Positions 8,565-16,023 of a stretch of 31,433 nucleotides of DNA are shown here, piece after piece. The stretch spans positions 1 to 31,433 of the forward strand of contig CAKUUG010000020.1 of the NCBI GenBank assembly GCA_934692665.1, written 5' to 3'. Position numbers and translations under genes: made by a program. Origin of the DNA: an uncultured Candidatus Melainabacteria bacterium. Lineage in GTDB: Bacteria > Cyanobacteriota > Vampirovibrionia > Gastranaerophilales > Gastranaerophilaceae. Below the pieces are notes generated by a model, which was not told the DNA's origin, searched no databases, and was given only the letters and a program-made list of their open reading frames with translations. The stretch's first letter is position 1, and each line of letters opens with the position of its first letter.

Positions 8565-9364
8565 TCAGTTGCCTCCTCTTGTACTTTTATTTTGTCAGGA
8601 GCTGACATTCTTAATAATATTTCAGAAGCCAATAGCTGTTCTTCACCTATTTTGTCTGTATTTTGGGATTGGATTTGCTTCAATAAATCTACTGTTTGAT
8701 TGTCGCCTGTACAATAGTCAAGGTTCAACATCGTCAAACCTAAAAATCTAACTGCAGGAGAGGTATCTTGCAGGATTTTATTTACTAAAGGCATTAAAGA
8801 AGGGTTATCTTTTCTATTATCATCTTCTTTAAAACGTTCTAAAAGTTCTTTTGCTGCTATCAAACGAACTTTTGGATTTGCATCATTCAAATAATTTTCT
8901 AGTGATTTTACATACTCGTCAGTCAAAGGAGTAATTGTTTTTTCTTTTTTCTTTTTATCGTCGTCTTTTTTAGAAACTTCTTCATTTTGCGAATTTTTAT
9001 TAGTTTCATCAGTTACTGTCTTTTTTGATGAATTTGTTTCGTTTAAACCATTTGTTTGATTAGTTGGCGATTGTATTGGAACATTCGGATTAATCATGTT
9101 TGGTTGATTGTTTGGCATTTGCATTTGAGGATTTGGTTGAGAATTTATCATGTTATTGTAATTTTGGGGATACAAAGGCAAATTTGGATTTGAATTTGGC
9201 CCATACATAGAATAACAATTGCTGTTATTTGCACCACCAGAAGGTGCAGAAGCCAGGCTCGTTGCACCATTTCCGTATGCTTGTGGTGAATATATATTTA
9301 TACTCACAGCATTAGGACCTTGTTGCGGATAACATTGATATGAACTTATAGGACTATTTTGCAT
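8561..9364 (-). CDS. Lineage-specific protein: INIYSPQAYG motif, N/P/Q-rich linker, HEAT-like C-terminus
   Basis: 267 residues, function not recognised. The N-terminus has QQGPNAVSINIYSPQAYGNG, nearly identical to the block in the neighbour at 6846-7982. A low-complexity Asn/Pro/Gln/Met region (about 35-105), a Lys/Asp-rich charged patch (KKDDDKKKKEK) and a helical domain follow, with HEAT-like units such as LENYLNDANPKVRLIAAKELLERF and LVNKILQDTSPAVRFLGLTML. The start is supported by GAGGA 7 nt upstream. It is the first gene of a minus-strand run with the 144-residue gene (4-nt overlap). The architecture suggests a scaffold or adaptor targeted by the N-terminal motif; that role is inference. 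Confidence 0.8.
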   Translation of the reverse strand: MQNSPISSYQCYPQQGPNAVSINIYSPQAYGNGATSLASAPSGGANNSNCYSMYGPNSNPNLPLYPQNYNNMINSQPNPQMQMPNNQPNMINPNVPIQSPTNQTNGLNETNSSKKTVTDETNKNSQNEEVSKKDDDKKKKEKTITPLTDEYVKSLENYLNDANPKVRLIAAKELLERFKEDDNRKDNPSLMPLVNKILQDTSPAVRFLGLTMLNLDYCTGDNQTVDLLKQIQSQNTDKIGEEQLLASEILLRMSAPDKIKVQEEATE

Positions 9365-9450
9365 AATTTTTCCTCATAATTTAATAAAAAACAAAAACGA
9401 AACAAAATTGCCAAAAACTTCAAAAATATTAATAATTTTTTAAAATTTTT

Positions 9451-9459
9451 TGTGATAAT
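9451..9459 (+). promoter_or_regulatory. Extended -10 element upstream of gatB
   Basis: TGTGATAAT fits the extended -10 form TGn plus GATAAT. No convincing -35 is seen. It lies 30 bp before the gatB ATG, between divergent genes. Confidence 0.45.
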
Positions 9460-9489
9460 ATTAAAGAAAAGTTTTTAAAAGGAGACAAA

Positions 9490-10935
9490 ATGTCGGATTA
9501 CAAAGATAAATACGAAATGGTCATAGGGCTGGAAGTCCATGCACAATTAAAAACACAAACAAAAATCTTTGGTCGTGAAGGTTGTGAATTTGGTCGTGAA
9601 CCAAATACAGAAACCGGAACAGTTACATTGGGTTTGCCGGGAGCGTTACCTGTTTTAAATAAAGAATGTATAAATATGGGAATTTTGGCAGGTTTGGCAC
9701 TAAATTCTACTATTCCGTCACGTTGCAAATTCGACAGAAAACAATATTTTTATCCTGATTTGCCAAAAGGATACCAAATTTCACAATATGATGAACCTAT
9801 TTGTCAAGGCGGATGGGTGCAAATTTCAAACAAAAAAATTGGAATCACAAGAGCTCACTTGGAAGAAGATGCGGGAAAATTGGTTCACGCAGGAGCTAGT
9901 GGACTTTATGGTTCAACATATTCATTGGTCGACTTAAATAGAGCAGGAACTCCATTGTTAGAAATAGTGTCTGAACCTGATATGAGAAGTTCTGAAGAAG
10001 CTCGTGAATATGTAGAAAAACTAAGAAATATATTAAAATACATAGGTGTTTGTGACGGAAACCTCGAAGAAGGTTCAATGAGAGCTGACTGTAACATTTC
10101 TATCCGCCCAATCGGACAAAAAGAATTTGGCACTCGTGCAGAAATAAAGAATGTAAACAGTTTCCGTTCTTTGGTTCGTGCAATTGAGTATGAATTTGTT
10201 CGCCAAGCAGAAATTCTTGAAGAAGGTGGACAAGTTGTGCAAGAAACTCGCCTTTGGGATGACAATTCCGGCATGACTTCTTCAATGCGTGGCAAAGAAG
10301 ATGCACATGACTATCGTTATTTCCCTGAACCTGATTTGATGCCTGTTGAAATTTCAAGACAGTGGATTGAAGAAATAAAAGCAAAAATGCCAGAGTTACC
10401 TGATGAAAAAGTAAAAAGATATATGGATTCAGGATTGTCTGAATATGATGCCAATGTTTTGGTTAACCAAATTGATATGGCACTATATTATGACCAAGCT
10501 TTAAAACAAGGGGCAGATGCAAAAACAGCTTCTAATTTCTTAATGGGAGAAGTTGCGGCGTATTTGAAAGAAGAAAAAATTTCAATAAATGAGTCAAAAT
10601 TAACTGTTGAAAATTTTGTAAAACTTTTAAATTTGCTAAAAAAAGGAACAATTTCAAATAACATTGCAAAAGGTCTTGTTATTGATATTTTGAAGACTGG
10701 AAAAGATGCTGAAAAATTGGTTGAAGAGAAGGGATTGTCAGTTATTTCCGATGAATCTTCTATTCTTCCGATTGTACAAAAAATTGTTCAGTCAAATCCT
10801 GAGCAAGTAGCAGCTTATAAAGGCGGAAAAGATAAATTGTTTGGTTTCTTTGTTGGACAAGCAATGAAGGAAACCAAGGGCAGAGCTAATCCTCAGCTTT
10901 TAAATAAATTATTAAAAGAAGAGTTGGACAAATAA
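9490..10935 (+). CDS. gatB: Asp-tRNA(Asn)/Glu-tRNA(Gln) amidotransferase subunit B
   Basis: 481 residues, full length for GatB. In the GatCAB complex the subunit converts misacylated Glu-tRNA(Gln) and Asp-tRNA(Asn) to the amidated forms. Hallmarks are MVIGLEVHAQLKTQTKIF, LGLPGALPVLN, the metal/tRNA loop KFDRKQYFYPDLPKGYQISQ, the EEDAGKLVH segment and RAEIKNVNSF. The C-terminal YqeY-like tail ends GQAMKETKGRANPQLLNKLL. AAAAGGAGA is a strong Shine-Dalgarno 5 nt from the ATG. gatA and gatC are not next to it here. It is an ordinary housekeeping gene and predicts that the organism uses the indirect Gln or Asn tRNA pathway. Confidence 0.97.
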   Translation: MSDYKDKYEMVIGLEVHAQLKTQTKIFGREGCEFGREPNTETGTVTLGLPGALPVLNKECINMGILAGLALNSTIPSRCKFDRKQYFYPDLPKGYQISQYDEPICQGGWVQISNKKIGITRAHLEEDAGKLVHAGASGLYGSTYSLVDLNRAGTPLLEIVSEPDMRSSEEAREYVEKLRNILKYIGVCDGNLEEGSMRADCNISIRPIGQKEFGTRAEIKNVNSFRSLVRAIEYEFVRQAEILEEGGQVVQETRLWDDNSGMTSSMRGKEDAHDYRYFPEPDLMPVEISRQWIEEIKAKMPELPDEKVKRYMDSGLSEYDANVLVNQIDMALYYDQALKQGADAKTASNFLMGEVAAYLKEEKISINESKLTVENFVKLLNLLKKGTISNNIAKGLVIDILKTGKDAEKLVEEKGLSVISDESSILPIVQKIVQSNPEQVAAYKGGKDKLFGFFVGQAMKETKGRANPQLLNKLLKEELDK

Positions 10936-11007
10936 TTTTGTTTCGTATATAATAAATGTACGGAGAATATTAAACAACTTTGTATGTTTATCGAGTAGCT
11001 TGAAGCT

Positions 11008-11143
11008 CACAAAACAAAACACATTGAAAACTTTATACATTTGTTAAGTGGCCCAGAGAAATTTATGAAATAAATTTCAAAAAGACAATTGGCTAGACCA
11101 ATTTCGCCACAAAACAAAACACATTGAAAACTTTATACATTTG
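11008..11143 (+). repeat. Two perfect 36-bp direct repeats exactly 100 bp apart, upstream of and abutting tRNA-Leu
   Basis: Positions 11008-11043 are identical to 11108-11143 (starting CACAAAACAAAACACATTG, ending ATACATTTG). The second copy ends at the first base of the tRNA-Leu gene. After copy 1 comes AAGTGGC, also seen in the tRNA 5' end, then a sequence unlike a tRNA. It may be a tandem duplication of the tRNA leader or a decayed tRNA copy. Confidence 0.85.
11048..11110 (+). other. Predicted structured RNA element (three-way junction) in the tRNA-Leu leader
   Basis: Read by eye, 63 nt fold as an outer helix GTGGC/GCCAC (11048-11052 with 11106-11110), a 9-bp hairpin (11058-11066 with 11070-11078, loop GAA) and a 6-bp hairpin AATTGG/CCAATT (11087-11092 with 11098-11103). 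Its 3' strand (11097-11110, ACCAATTTCGCCAC) is a perfect 14-nt complement of the tRNA-Leu segment 11149-11162, so two mutually exclusive folds exist. Role unknown. Confidence 0.45.
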
Positions 11144-11228
11144 CCCAAGTGGCGAAATTGGTAGACGCACCAGACTCAAAATCTGGCGTGGTTCACCCCA
11201 CGTGCCGGTTCGACTCCGGCCTTGGGCA
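11143..11228 (+). tRNA. tRNA-Leu(CAA)
   Basis: Acceptor stem GCCCAAG/CTTGGGC with discriminator A and no encoded CCA. The D-arm region is GGCGAAATTGGTAGACGC. The anticodon stem CCAGA/TCTGG has loop CTCAAAA, giving anticodon CAA. There is a long class II variable arm (CGTGGTTCACCCCACG), and the T-arm is GCCGGTTCGACTCCGGC. It reads UUG codons. Confidence 0.97.
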
Positions 11229-11607
11229 AATGTTTTATAATTTAAAAGTTTTACTATATAATTGAGTCAAATCTTCTGTTTTGACTCTCAAAAACCGCTC
11301 ATAAGTGCCGATTTTTCAAGATTAAATATCTGAGAGATTTCATTTGTTTGTTATTTATCTAATTCTAAATATATTTAATTCGCTTCGTTCTTGTTTTACT
11401 AAAATCTGTTTCCGTTTCAAAAAATCTTGTTGTTTTATTAATATTTTCTATACTTCCTTTTTTGGCTATAATTTAGTTTTAGCGAATCTTTAAAATTTTA
11501 AACTTGAAAAAATGTTTGTTAAATAATATTAATAAATTTAGTTTGTTTCGCAATTTTTAATATTCATCGCTTTTGTATTTTCATAAAATATAAAAAGCAA
11601 GGAAAAC
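11229..11607 (+). other. Intergenic region of 379 bp: hairpin and possible distal promoter
   Basis: No ORF with a ribosome site is seen. An inverted repeat GAGTCAAA/TTTTGACTC (11264-11287) follows the tRNA but has no T-run, so it is a poor terminator. A perfect TATAAT at 11467-11472, with only a weak -35, lies about 135 bp before the next ATG and could drive the gene at 11608 with a long AT-rich leader. Confidence 0.4.
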
Positions 11608-13608
11608 ATGTCATCACAGATTCAATCTTTACGCCCAAAAGAGCAAATAAAACCCCATAAACTAAATAAAAATAAAAACAGCTCGGTTCGTTTTGATAAA
11701 AGAACAGACAAGTTTGAAAATATCAAAAATGCAAGCACTTGCAAATCAAATAACAGCAAATTTGATTTTAGCGAATGTGCTAAAAATTTTGCAAAAGGTG
11801 TTTTATCTCCTTTAACTGCAGTCGTAAAACATCCCATTGCAGCCATTACAACAATTGCCGCAACTACTGTTGCTTGTACTGTTGTACCCGTTTTAGGGCC
11901 AGTTATGGCAGTGGGTTTTGGAATATTGAGCGTTTTTCAACTGGGTAAAGGTGTTGTAGATGTTACAAAAAACATCAAAAACAAAAACTATGACGAAGCC
12001 GAAAAATCCTTCAACAAAGTTGGGCAAGGTACTGTTGGTATAGCATTAACTTTATTAGGTTCAAAACAAAACGCAAAAGTTGTAAAAGAAACAAAATTGA
12101 TGTCAGAATTAGATGTGACTTCTCTTAGCACTGCTCAAAAAACACAAATTGCAAAAGAAGTAAAAAATATGTCGAAGTTAGACGCTCTTAAAGAAATAAT
12201 GTCATTATTTACTTCAAAATCCGGTTTAAAAGCACTAAAAAAACAATTTAAGCCAAGCAACATGATACAAAGAAGCAAAGAGGCACTAGAATTCTTATTT
12301 ACCAAAAAAGAAGTAACTAAAGTCAAAAAAGAAAAAATGGAATTTTGCAAAACAGAAGAAGGCAAAAGAAGGGCAGCAATGTCGACAGAAGAAATTGAAG
12401 CCGAAGTAAAATCTTTGTACAAAGAGGCATTTGACGAATACAATATACCAGAAGAATTAAGACCCGAAATAAAAGTAATCTCCGATACAAACAATCCTTT
12501 ACAAGGTGGCGGATATAATTCCGGCACCCATGAAATCAAAATCAACACCGAATCTTACAAACAAGGGGTATTTGATTTGCCTGATGTAATTAAACATGAA
12601 TCAAACCATGCCAGCGAAGCAATATTGAGACAAAGATTGCCGCAAGAAGAAAAAGAAAAATTACTTGTAGAATATTTGCTAGATAGAATCCAAAAAGGCG
12701 ACAAAAAAGAAGTTCTAACAGGAAAACACGATTTGTTTGGCATAACAGGATATGAAAAAATTGAAACTCCAAAAATGAATTCACAAATGAAAACCGATTT
12801 TTCAAAACTAGCACAAGAAAAATTGTACAATTTGACATCATATACAAATGATGATTTTGTGCAAATGGTCAAACCATTGGTTGAATCTAATCCGGATTTT
12901 GTAAAACAATACAGCAATATCGAAGAAGCAACAACAATACTAAGTAAATACGCTCAAAATCATCATTTTAGATATAATTTGGGAATAAATTATGCTTCAG
13001 GCTTTGATACTACAAAAATTGATATTGGCTTGTTAAAAGAATTGACTCCGGAAGAAAAAATTGCTGCCATAGAATCATTCAAAGAAAGCGTGGATTGTCT
13101 GGAAAGCAATTTGGGGCTACAAGGAGGAATATTTGGATTTAATGCGGATTTTGAACAATATCAATTCACTCCGGAAGAGGTTGCTTCTCAACAAAAAGGA
13201 AATAATTTTGAAATTCAAAAGTTAAACCAACAACTAAAAGAATTAAAAAGTGAGGCAAATTATGATTTGGTTAAAGAAGCAAGATTGTTAGATGAAATTA
13301 AAAAATCAGAATTAACAATCAAATACAAAACTTTAGGCAAAGAAATGTACAAACTAAAAATAGAATACAACAATCACCCTGAAAATTTAGAGCTTGCAGC
13401 AAAAGTCGAATCAATGGAAAGGGAACTTGGGGGTCTGGAATACGACATAGAAAAATTGCAAGGCGGGAAAGCAGCATCCCTAAGAGGAATAAATTATACA
13501 ACATATCAAACTAAAATCAGACCGGAAATGGGAATAAGTCACAGTTATCCGCTTGCTACAAGCGATGCGGTTGATATATTAGAAGATAATATTGATGAAG
13601 AATCTTAA
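11608..13608 (+). CDS. Lineage-specific protein with membrane hairpin, HESNH zincin-like motif and coiled-coil tail
   Basis: 666 residues, no family recognised. Residues 1-60 are basic and Ser/Asn/Lys-rich. A Gly/Ala/Val-rich hydrophobic stretch (about 70-118) could be one or two membrane helices. Residues 290-345 read GGGYNSGTHEIKIN and then DLPDVIKHESNHASEAI: H330-E-S-N-H334 is an HExxH zinc-metallopeptidase signature placed after a beta strand, as in zincins. A third ligand is not obvious. Residues about 535-625 are Glu/Lys-rich and heptad-like, probably a coiled coil. The AAGGA Shine-Dalgarno is 6 nt from the ATG. There is no signal peptide. A membrane-attached or exported protease-like effector is possible but unproven. 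Confidence 0.75.
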   Translation: MSSQIQSLRPKEQIKPHKLNKNKNSSVRFDKRTDKFENIKNASTCKSNNSKFDFSECAKNFAKGVLSPLTAVVKHPIAAITTIAATTVACTVVPVLGPVMAVGFGILSVFQLGKGVVDVTKNIKNKNYDEAEKSFNKVGQGTVGIALTLLGSKQNAKVVKETKLMSELDVTSLSTAQKTQIAKEVKNMSKLDALKEIMSLFTSKSGLKALKKQFKPSNMIQRSKEALEFLFTKKEVTKVKKEKMEFCKTEEGKRRAAMSTEEIEAEVKSLYKEAFDEYNIPEELRPEIKVISDTNNPLQGGGYNSGTHEIKINTESYKQGVFDLPDVIKHESNHASEAILRQRLPQEEKEKLLVEYLLDRIQKGDKKEVLTGKHDLFGITGYEKIETPKMNSQMKTDFSKLAQEKLYNLTSYTNDDFVQMVKPLVESNPDFVKQYSNIEEATTILSKYAQNHHFRYNLGINYASGFDTTKIDIGLLKELTPEEKIAAIESFKESVDCLESNLGLQGGIFGFNADFEQYQFTPEEVASQQKGNNFEIQKLNQQLKELKSEANYDLVKEARLLDEIKKSELTIKYKTLGKEMYKLKIEYNNHPENLELAAKVESMERELGGLEYDIEKLQGGKAASLRGINYTTYQTKIRPEMGISHSYPLATSDAVDILEDNIDEES

Positions 13609-13745
13609 ATGTTTTAATACAAAAACATACAAATACCACTCTATAGGCTGTAAATGGGCTTTGAAGCGTACAAAAAATAAAAATTGATAAAATCAGACAA
13701 GGTGAAGTCCCAAGCAAAGTTTGTAACGGAATATAATTTTATTAA

Positions 13746-15203
13746 TTATTTTATTTTTATAATCGGATTGATTTCATATATAATAAAAATCGGTTTGTTT
13801 CTTTCGTATATTTTTTTCAATTTAAATTTAGCTTCATTTTCGTTTGCTATTGTTTTAATTGTGCTTTCATCTGATGTCAAAAGAAGGTTTTTCTTGTCTT
13901 TTGATAACGTTTTCAAAAACAAATCACAATCAAATTCATGATTAAAAATGTTTTTATTGTGTTCAAAAGATTCGAGTTTATAGCCTTTTAAGTCATACAT
14001 ATTGATATTTTCATTGACAAAATAAGGCACAAGCCCAATTCCGACCGGACTAAAAGTATCGGATGTGTACAGTTTCACACTGTCGTTATTTACTTCTTCG
14101 ATTTTTGTTAAAATTGTTTTGTAGTGTTTTGTGTATGTTGTTCCATTGTACCCTTCCAAAAACAAACTATACGGACTAAGAAGAAGCACTAATATTAAAG
14201 TCAAAAAGAAATTCAGCAATTTTTGACTTTTTAATTTGTCAAATTCCAAAATATAAGCAACTAAAAGAAAAATAAAATACAAATAATAGTGCCAAATTCC
14301 ACCTGTATAAACTTTTAAAAAGAATAACGTCAACGATATATATGTAAAAATAAGATAAAGTGCCGCTTTTTTGGTTTTTATCAAAAAAGTGAAAAATGCA
14401 ACATAAAAACTGATTCCGCAAACAAGATTAAATAAAATTTGAAGATAATTTGAATATTCATGAATCAAGAAAGGCCTAAATAACATGTGTAAAATGCTAA
14501 GATAAAAATTATATATTTCCCAGTTCTTCTTCATCTGGGGAATATCAGGATTGTACAACTGCAAAAACAAACCCAACAACCCCAAAAATGATATAACAAA
14601 AATCAAAACAATGTCTTTTTTGGGGTGATTAAAAAGAGAATAAGTTTTTTGCTTAAATATATCATATAAAAACAAAACAAATATCCCAAACACCCCAAGT
14701 GCCAACAGAACACTTAAATAGCCGCAAAAAACCATCAAAAAAGCGAAAATAACAGGCTTTTTGTAGCAGAGTTTTGTTTTGTACATATAAACTATAACAA
14801 AGAGCAACAAAACCCCCAATGTATAAGGTCTTGCAACAGCTGAATAAAAATTGAGCATGATAGAATTGAAAGTTAAAAGAAATTTAATAAAATTGTTAAA
14901 TGGAAAATACTTCCAAACAAACAAAACTAAAAAGGATGAACACACCCAATTAAAAAATAACATCGGATAAGGATAAAAAGAATCTTTGATTGAAATTGCT
15001 TTTAAAATCAAAAACCACAAAGCACTATGTCCTTCCACTCTTGTTAATTGAAAAATTTCATTTATCGGAAATCTGGAAATAATATACGCATGAGCTTCGT
15101 CAAAAAACGGAACCCTAAAACAAACATATAAAAATGTTATTAGTATAAAAGAAAAAGGGGCGATTTTATTAAATAGTTTGTTTATTTTGTTTAGCAATTC
15201 CAT
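13746..15203 (-). CDS. Polytopic membrane protein, GT-C-type glycosyltransferase-like
   Basis: 485 residues with about 10 hydrophobic segments. The first extracytoplasmic loop has VPFFDEAHAY (D35-E36) and then RVEGHSALWFLIL. An acidic pair in the first loop is the hallmark of GT-C enzymes (ArnT/PMT-like), which move sugars from polyprenyl phosphates to lipid or protein acceptors outside the membrane. A paralogue at 20274-21959 has the same FDEA and EGH-x3-W blocks and an aligned A-x-SRPY/AVARPY segment. There is no Shine-Dalgarno; a promoter -10 ends 7 nt before the ATG, so the mRNA may be leaderless. Donor and acceptor are unknown. It could instead be an O-antigen-ligase-like protein, which is less likely. 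Confidence 0.75.
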   Translation of the reverse strand: MELLNKINKLFNKIAPFSFILITFLYVCFRVPFFDEAHAYIISRFPINEIFQLTRVEGHSALWFLILKAISIKDSFYPYPMLFFNWVCSSFLVLFVWKYFPFNNFIKFLLTFNSIMLNFYSAVARPYTLGVLLLFVIVYMYKTKLCYKKPVIFAFLMVFCGYLSVLLALGVFGIFVLFLYDIFKQKTYSLFNHPKKDIVLIFVISFLGLLGLFLQLYNPDIPQMKKNWEIYNFYLSILHMLFRPFLIHEYSNYLQILFNLVCGISFYVAFFTFLIKTKKAALYLIFTYISLTLFFLKVYTGGIWHYYLYFIFLLVAYILEFDKLKSQKLLNFFLTLILVLLLSPYSLFLEGYNGTTYTKHYKTILTKIEEVNNDSVKLYTSDTFSPVGIGLVPYFVNENINMYDLKGYKLESFEHNKNIFNHEFDCDLFLKTLSKDKKNLLLTSDESTIKTIANENEAKFKLKKIYERNKPIFIIYEINPIIKIK

Positions 15204-15210
15204 ATCGCTA

Positions 15211-15238
15211 ATTATACCAAATATTTTACAAACAACAA
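15211..15238 (-). promoter_or_regulatory. Promoter of the GT-C gene placed for a leaderless transcript
   Basis: On the minus strand: TTGTTG (15238-15233), a 16-bp spacer and a perfect TATAAT (15216-15211). Only 7 nt separate the -10 box from the ATG at 15203, so transcription should begin at or next to the start codon. Confidence 0.55.
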
Positions 15239-15265
15239 AACTATAACAAAAACAAAACCAACCAT

Positions 15266-15271
15266 GATAAT
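15266..15271 (+). promoter_or_regulatory. -10-like element just before the phosphopantetheinyl transferase gene
   Basis: GATAAT lies 8 nt before the ATG at 15280. No ribosome site and no clear -35 were seen. It would give a leaderless message like its divergent neighbour. Confidence 0.35.
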
Positions 15272-15279
15272 ATACTTTT

Positions 15280-15795
15280 ATGCAACTTTTTTTAATTAAT
15301 TTTCAAAAAAAATTCAACAAAATTCAGAACAACCAACTTCAAAAAAAATATTCAAAGTTTTTTGTTCAATATATTTTAAAAAATTTTTTCAATATAAATG
15401 ATTCTCTAAAAAAAGAAGAAGATGGAAAACCTTACCTTGAAAAAAATTCTTTCAAAATCAGCATTAGTCATTCAGAGGATTTGATTGCAATTTTGTTTGA
15501 CAAAAACGACTGCGGAGTAGATATTGAAAAAATTAAACAAAGAAACTATGAAAAAATTCTTTCTCGATTTAATATCCAAAAAAAACTCTCCCTAAAGGAA
15601 TTTTACCAATGGTGGACAATTTTTGAAGCCGAATTTAAATCAAAAATAAAACAAGAAACCATAAATTTTGAATACAAAAATTTCATCTGCGGAATTTCTT
15701 CATTCGATAAAAGCTTAGTTGCTTTTGAAATAAACTTCAAAAGCAACCATAAAGATTTTTTATTTGAAAAATATGAAATTCAAGATTTTTTGTAA
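15280..15795 (+). CDS. 4'-phosphopantetheinyl transferase superfamily protein (Sfp/HetI-like), short
   Basis: 171 residues. The family moves the phosphopantetheine arm of CoA onto a serine of acyl- or peptidyl-carrier proteins. All family landmarks are present in order: GKPYLE (49-54), SISHSED (61-67), GVDIE (79-83, Mg-binding D81 and E83) and WTIFEAEFK (112-120, matching W-x3-E-A-x2-K with E116 and K120). Sfp-type enzymes are usually 200-240 residues; here the N-terminal part is trimmed and Lys/Phe-rich. No carrier protein, NRPS or PKS gene is nearby, so it could be the cell's general carrier-protein activator. No Shine-Dalgarno precedes the ATG. Confidence 0.85.
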   Translation: MQLFLINFQKKFNKIQNNQLQKKYSKFFVQYILKNFFNINDSLKKEEDGKPYLEKNSFKISISHSEDLIAILFDKNDCGVDIEKIKQRNYEKILSRFNIQKKLSLKEFYQWWTIFEAEFKSKIKQETINFEYKNFICGISSFDKSLVAFEINFKSNHKDFLFEKYEIQDFL

Positions 15796-16023
15796 GTCAC
15801 AGTCATTCATTGACATCTTTTTTACTCGGAGTCCAATAGCAAGTTTGATATTGCATTAATAATGAGAAAAAGAATTTACCAATATTGAGAACTATTTGTA
15901 TAGAGTGGAAATTTTGACCACATTTTATTTTTATCAAAATTATTTTTAATATTTTTTAATTAAATTAGCAAAAAATATCATTTTCATCTTTTGTATATTC
16001 GCCAAATCAAAAAAAGGAATGAT

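Noticed and set aside
11040..11110. A second complete tRNA gene upstream of tRNA-Leu
   Set aside because: It shares AAGTGGC and a three-way fold, but has no anticodon arm, T-arm or acceptor stem of tRNA type.
11008..11143. CRISPR-like repeat-spacer unit
   Set aside because: Only two copies, a 64-bp spacer, one copy joined to a tRNA, and no cas genes in the window.
13609..13745. Possible terminator after the 666-residue gene
   Set aside because: ATGTTTT/AAAACAT can pair weakly but has no following T-run; the convergent gene ends close by.
13684..13941. 85-codon plus ORF after the HESNH gene
   Set aside because: Mostly antisense to the end of the GT-C gene and no ribosome site at its ATG.
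15905..15935. GTGG/CCAC hairpin followed by a T-rich tract after the phosphopantetheinyl transferase
   Set aside because: A 4-bp stem with a 9-nt loop is too weak to call a terminator with confidence.
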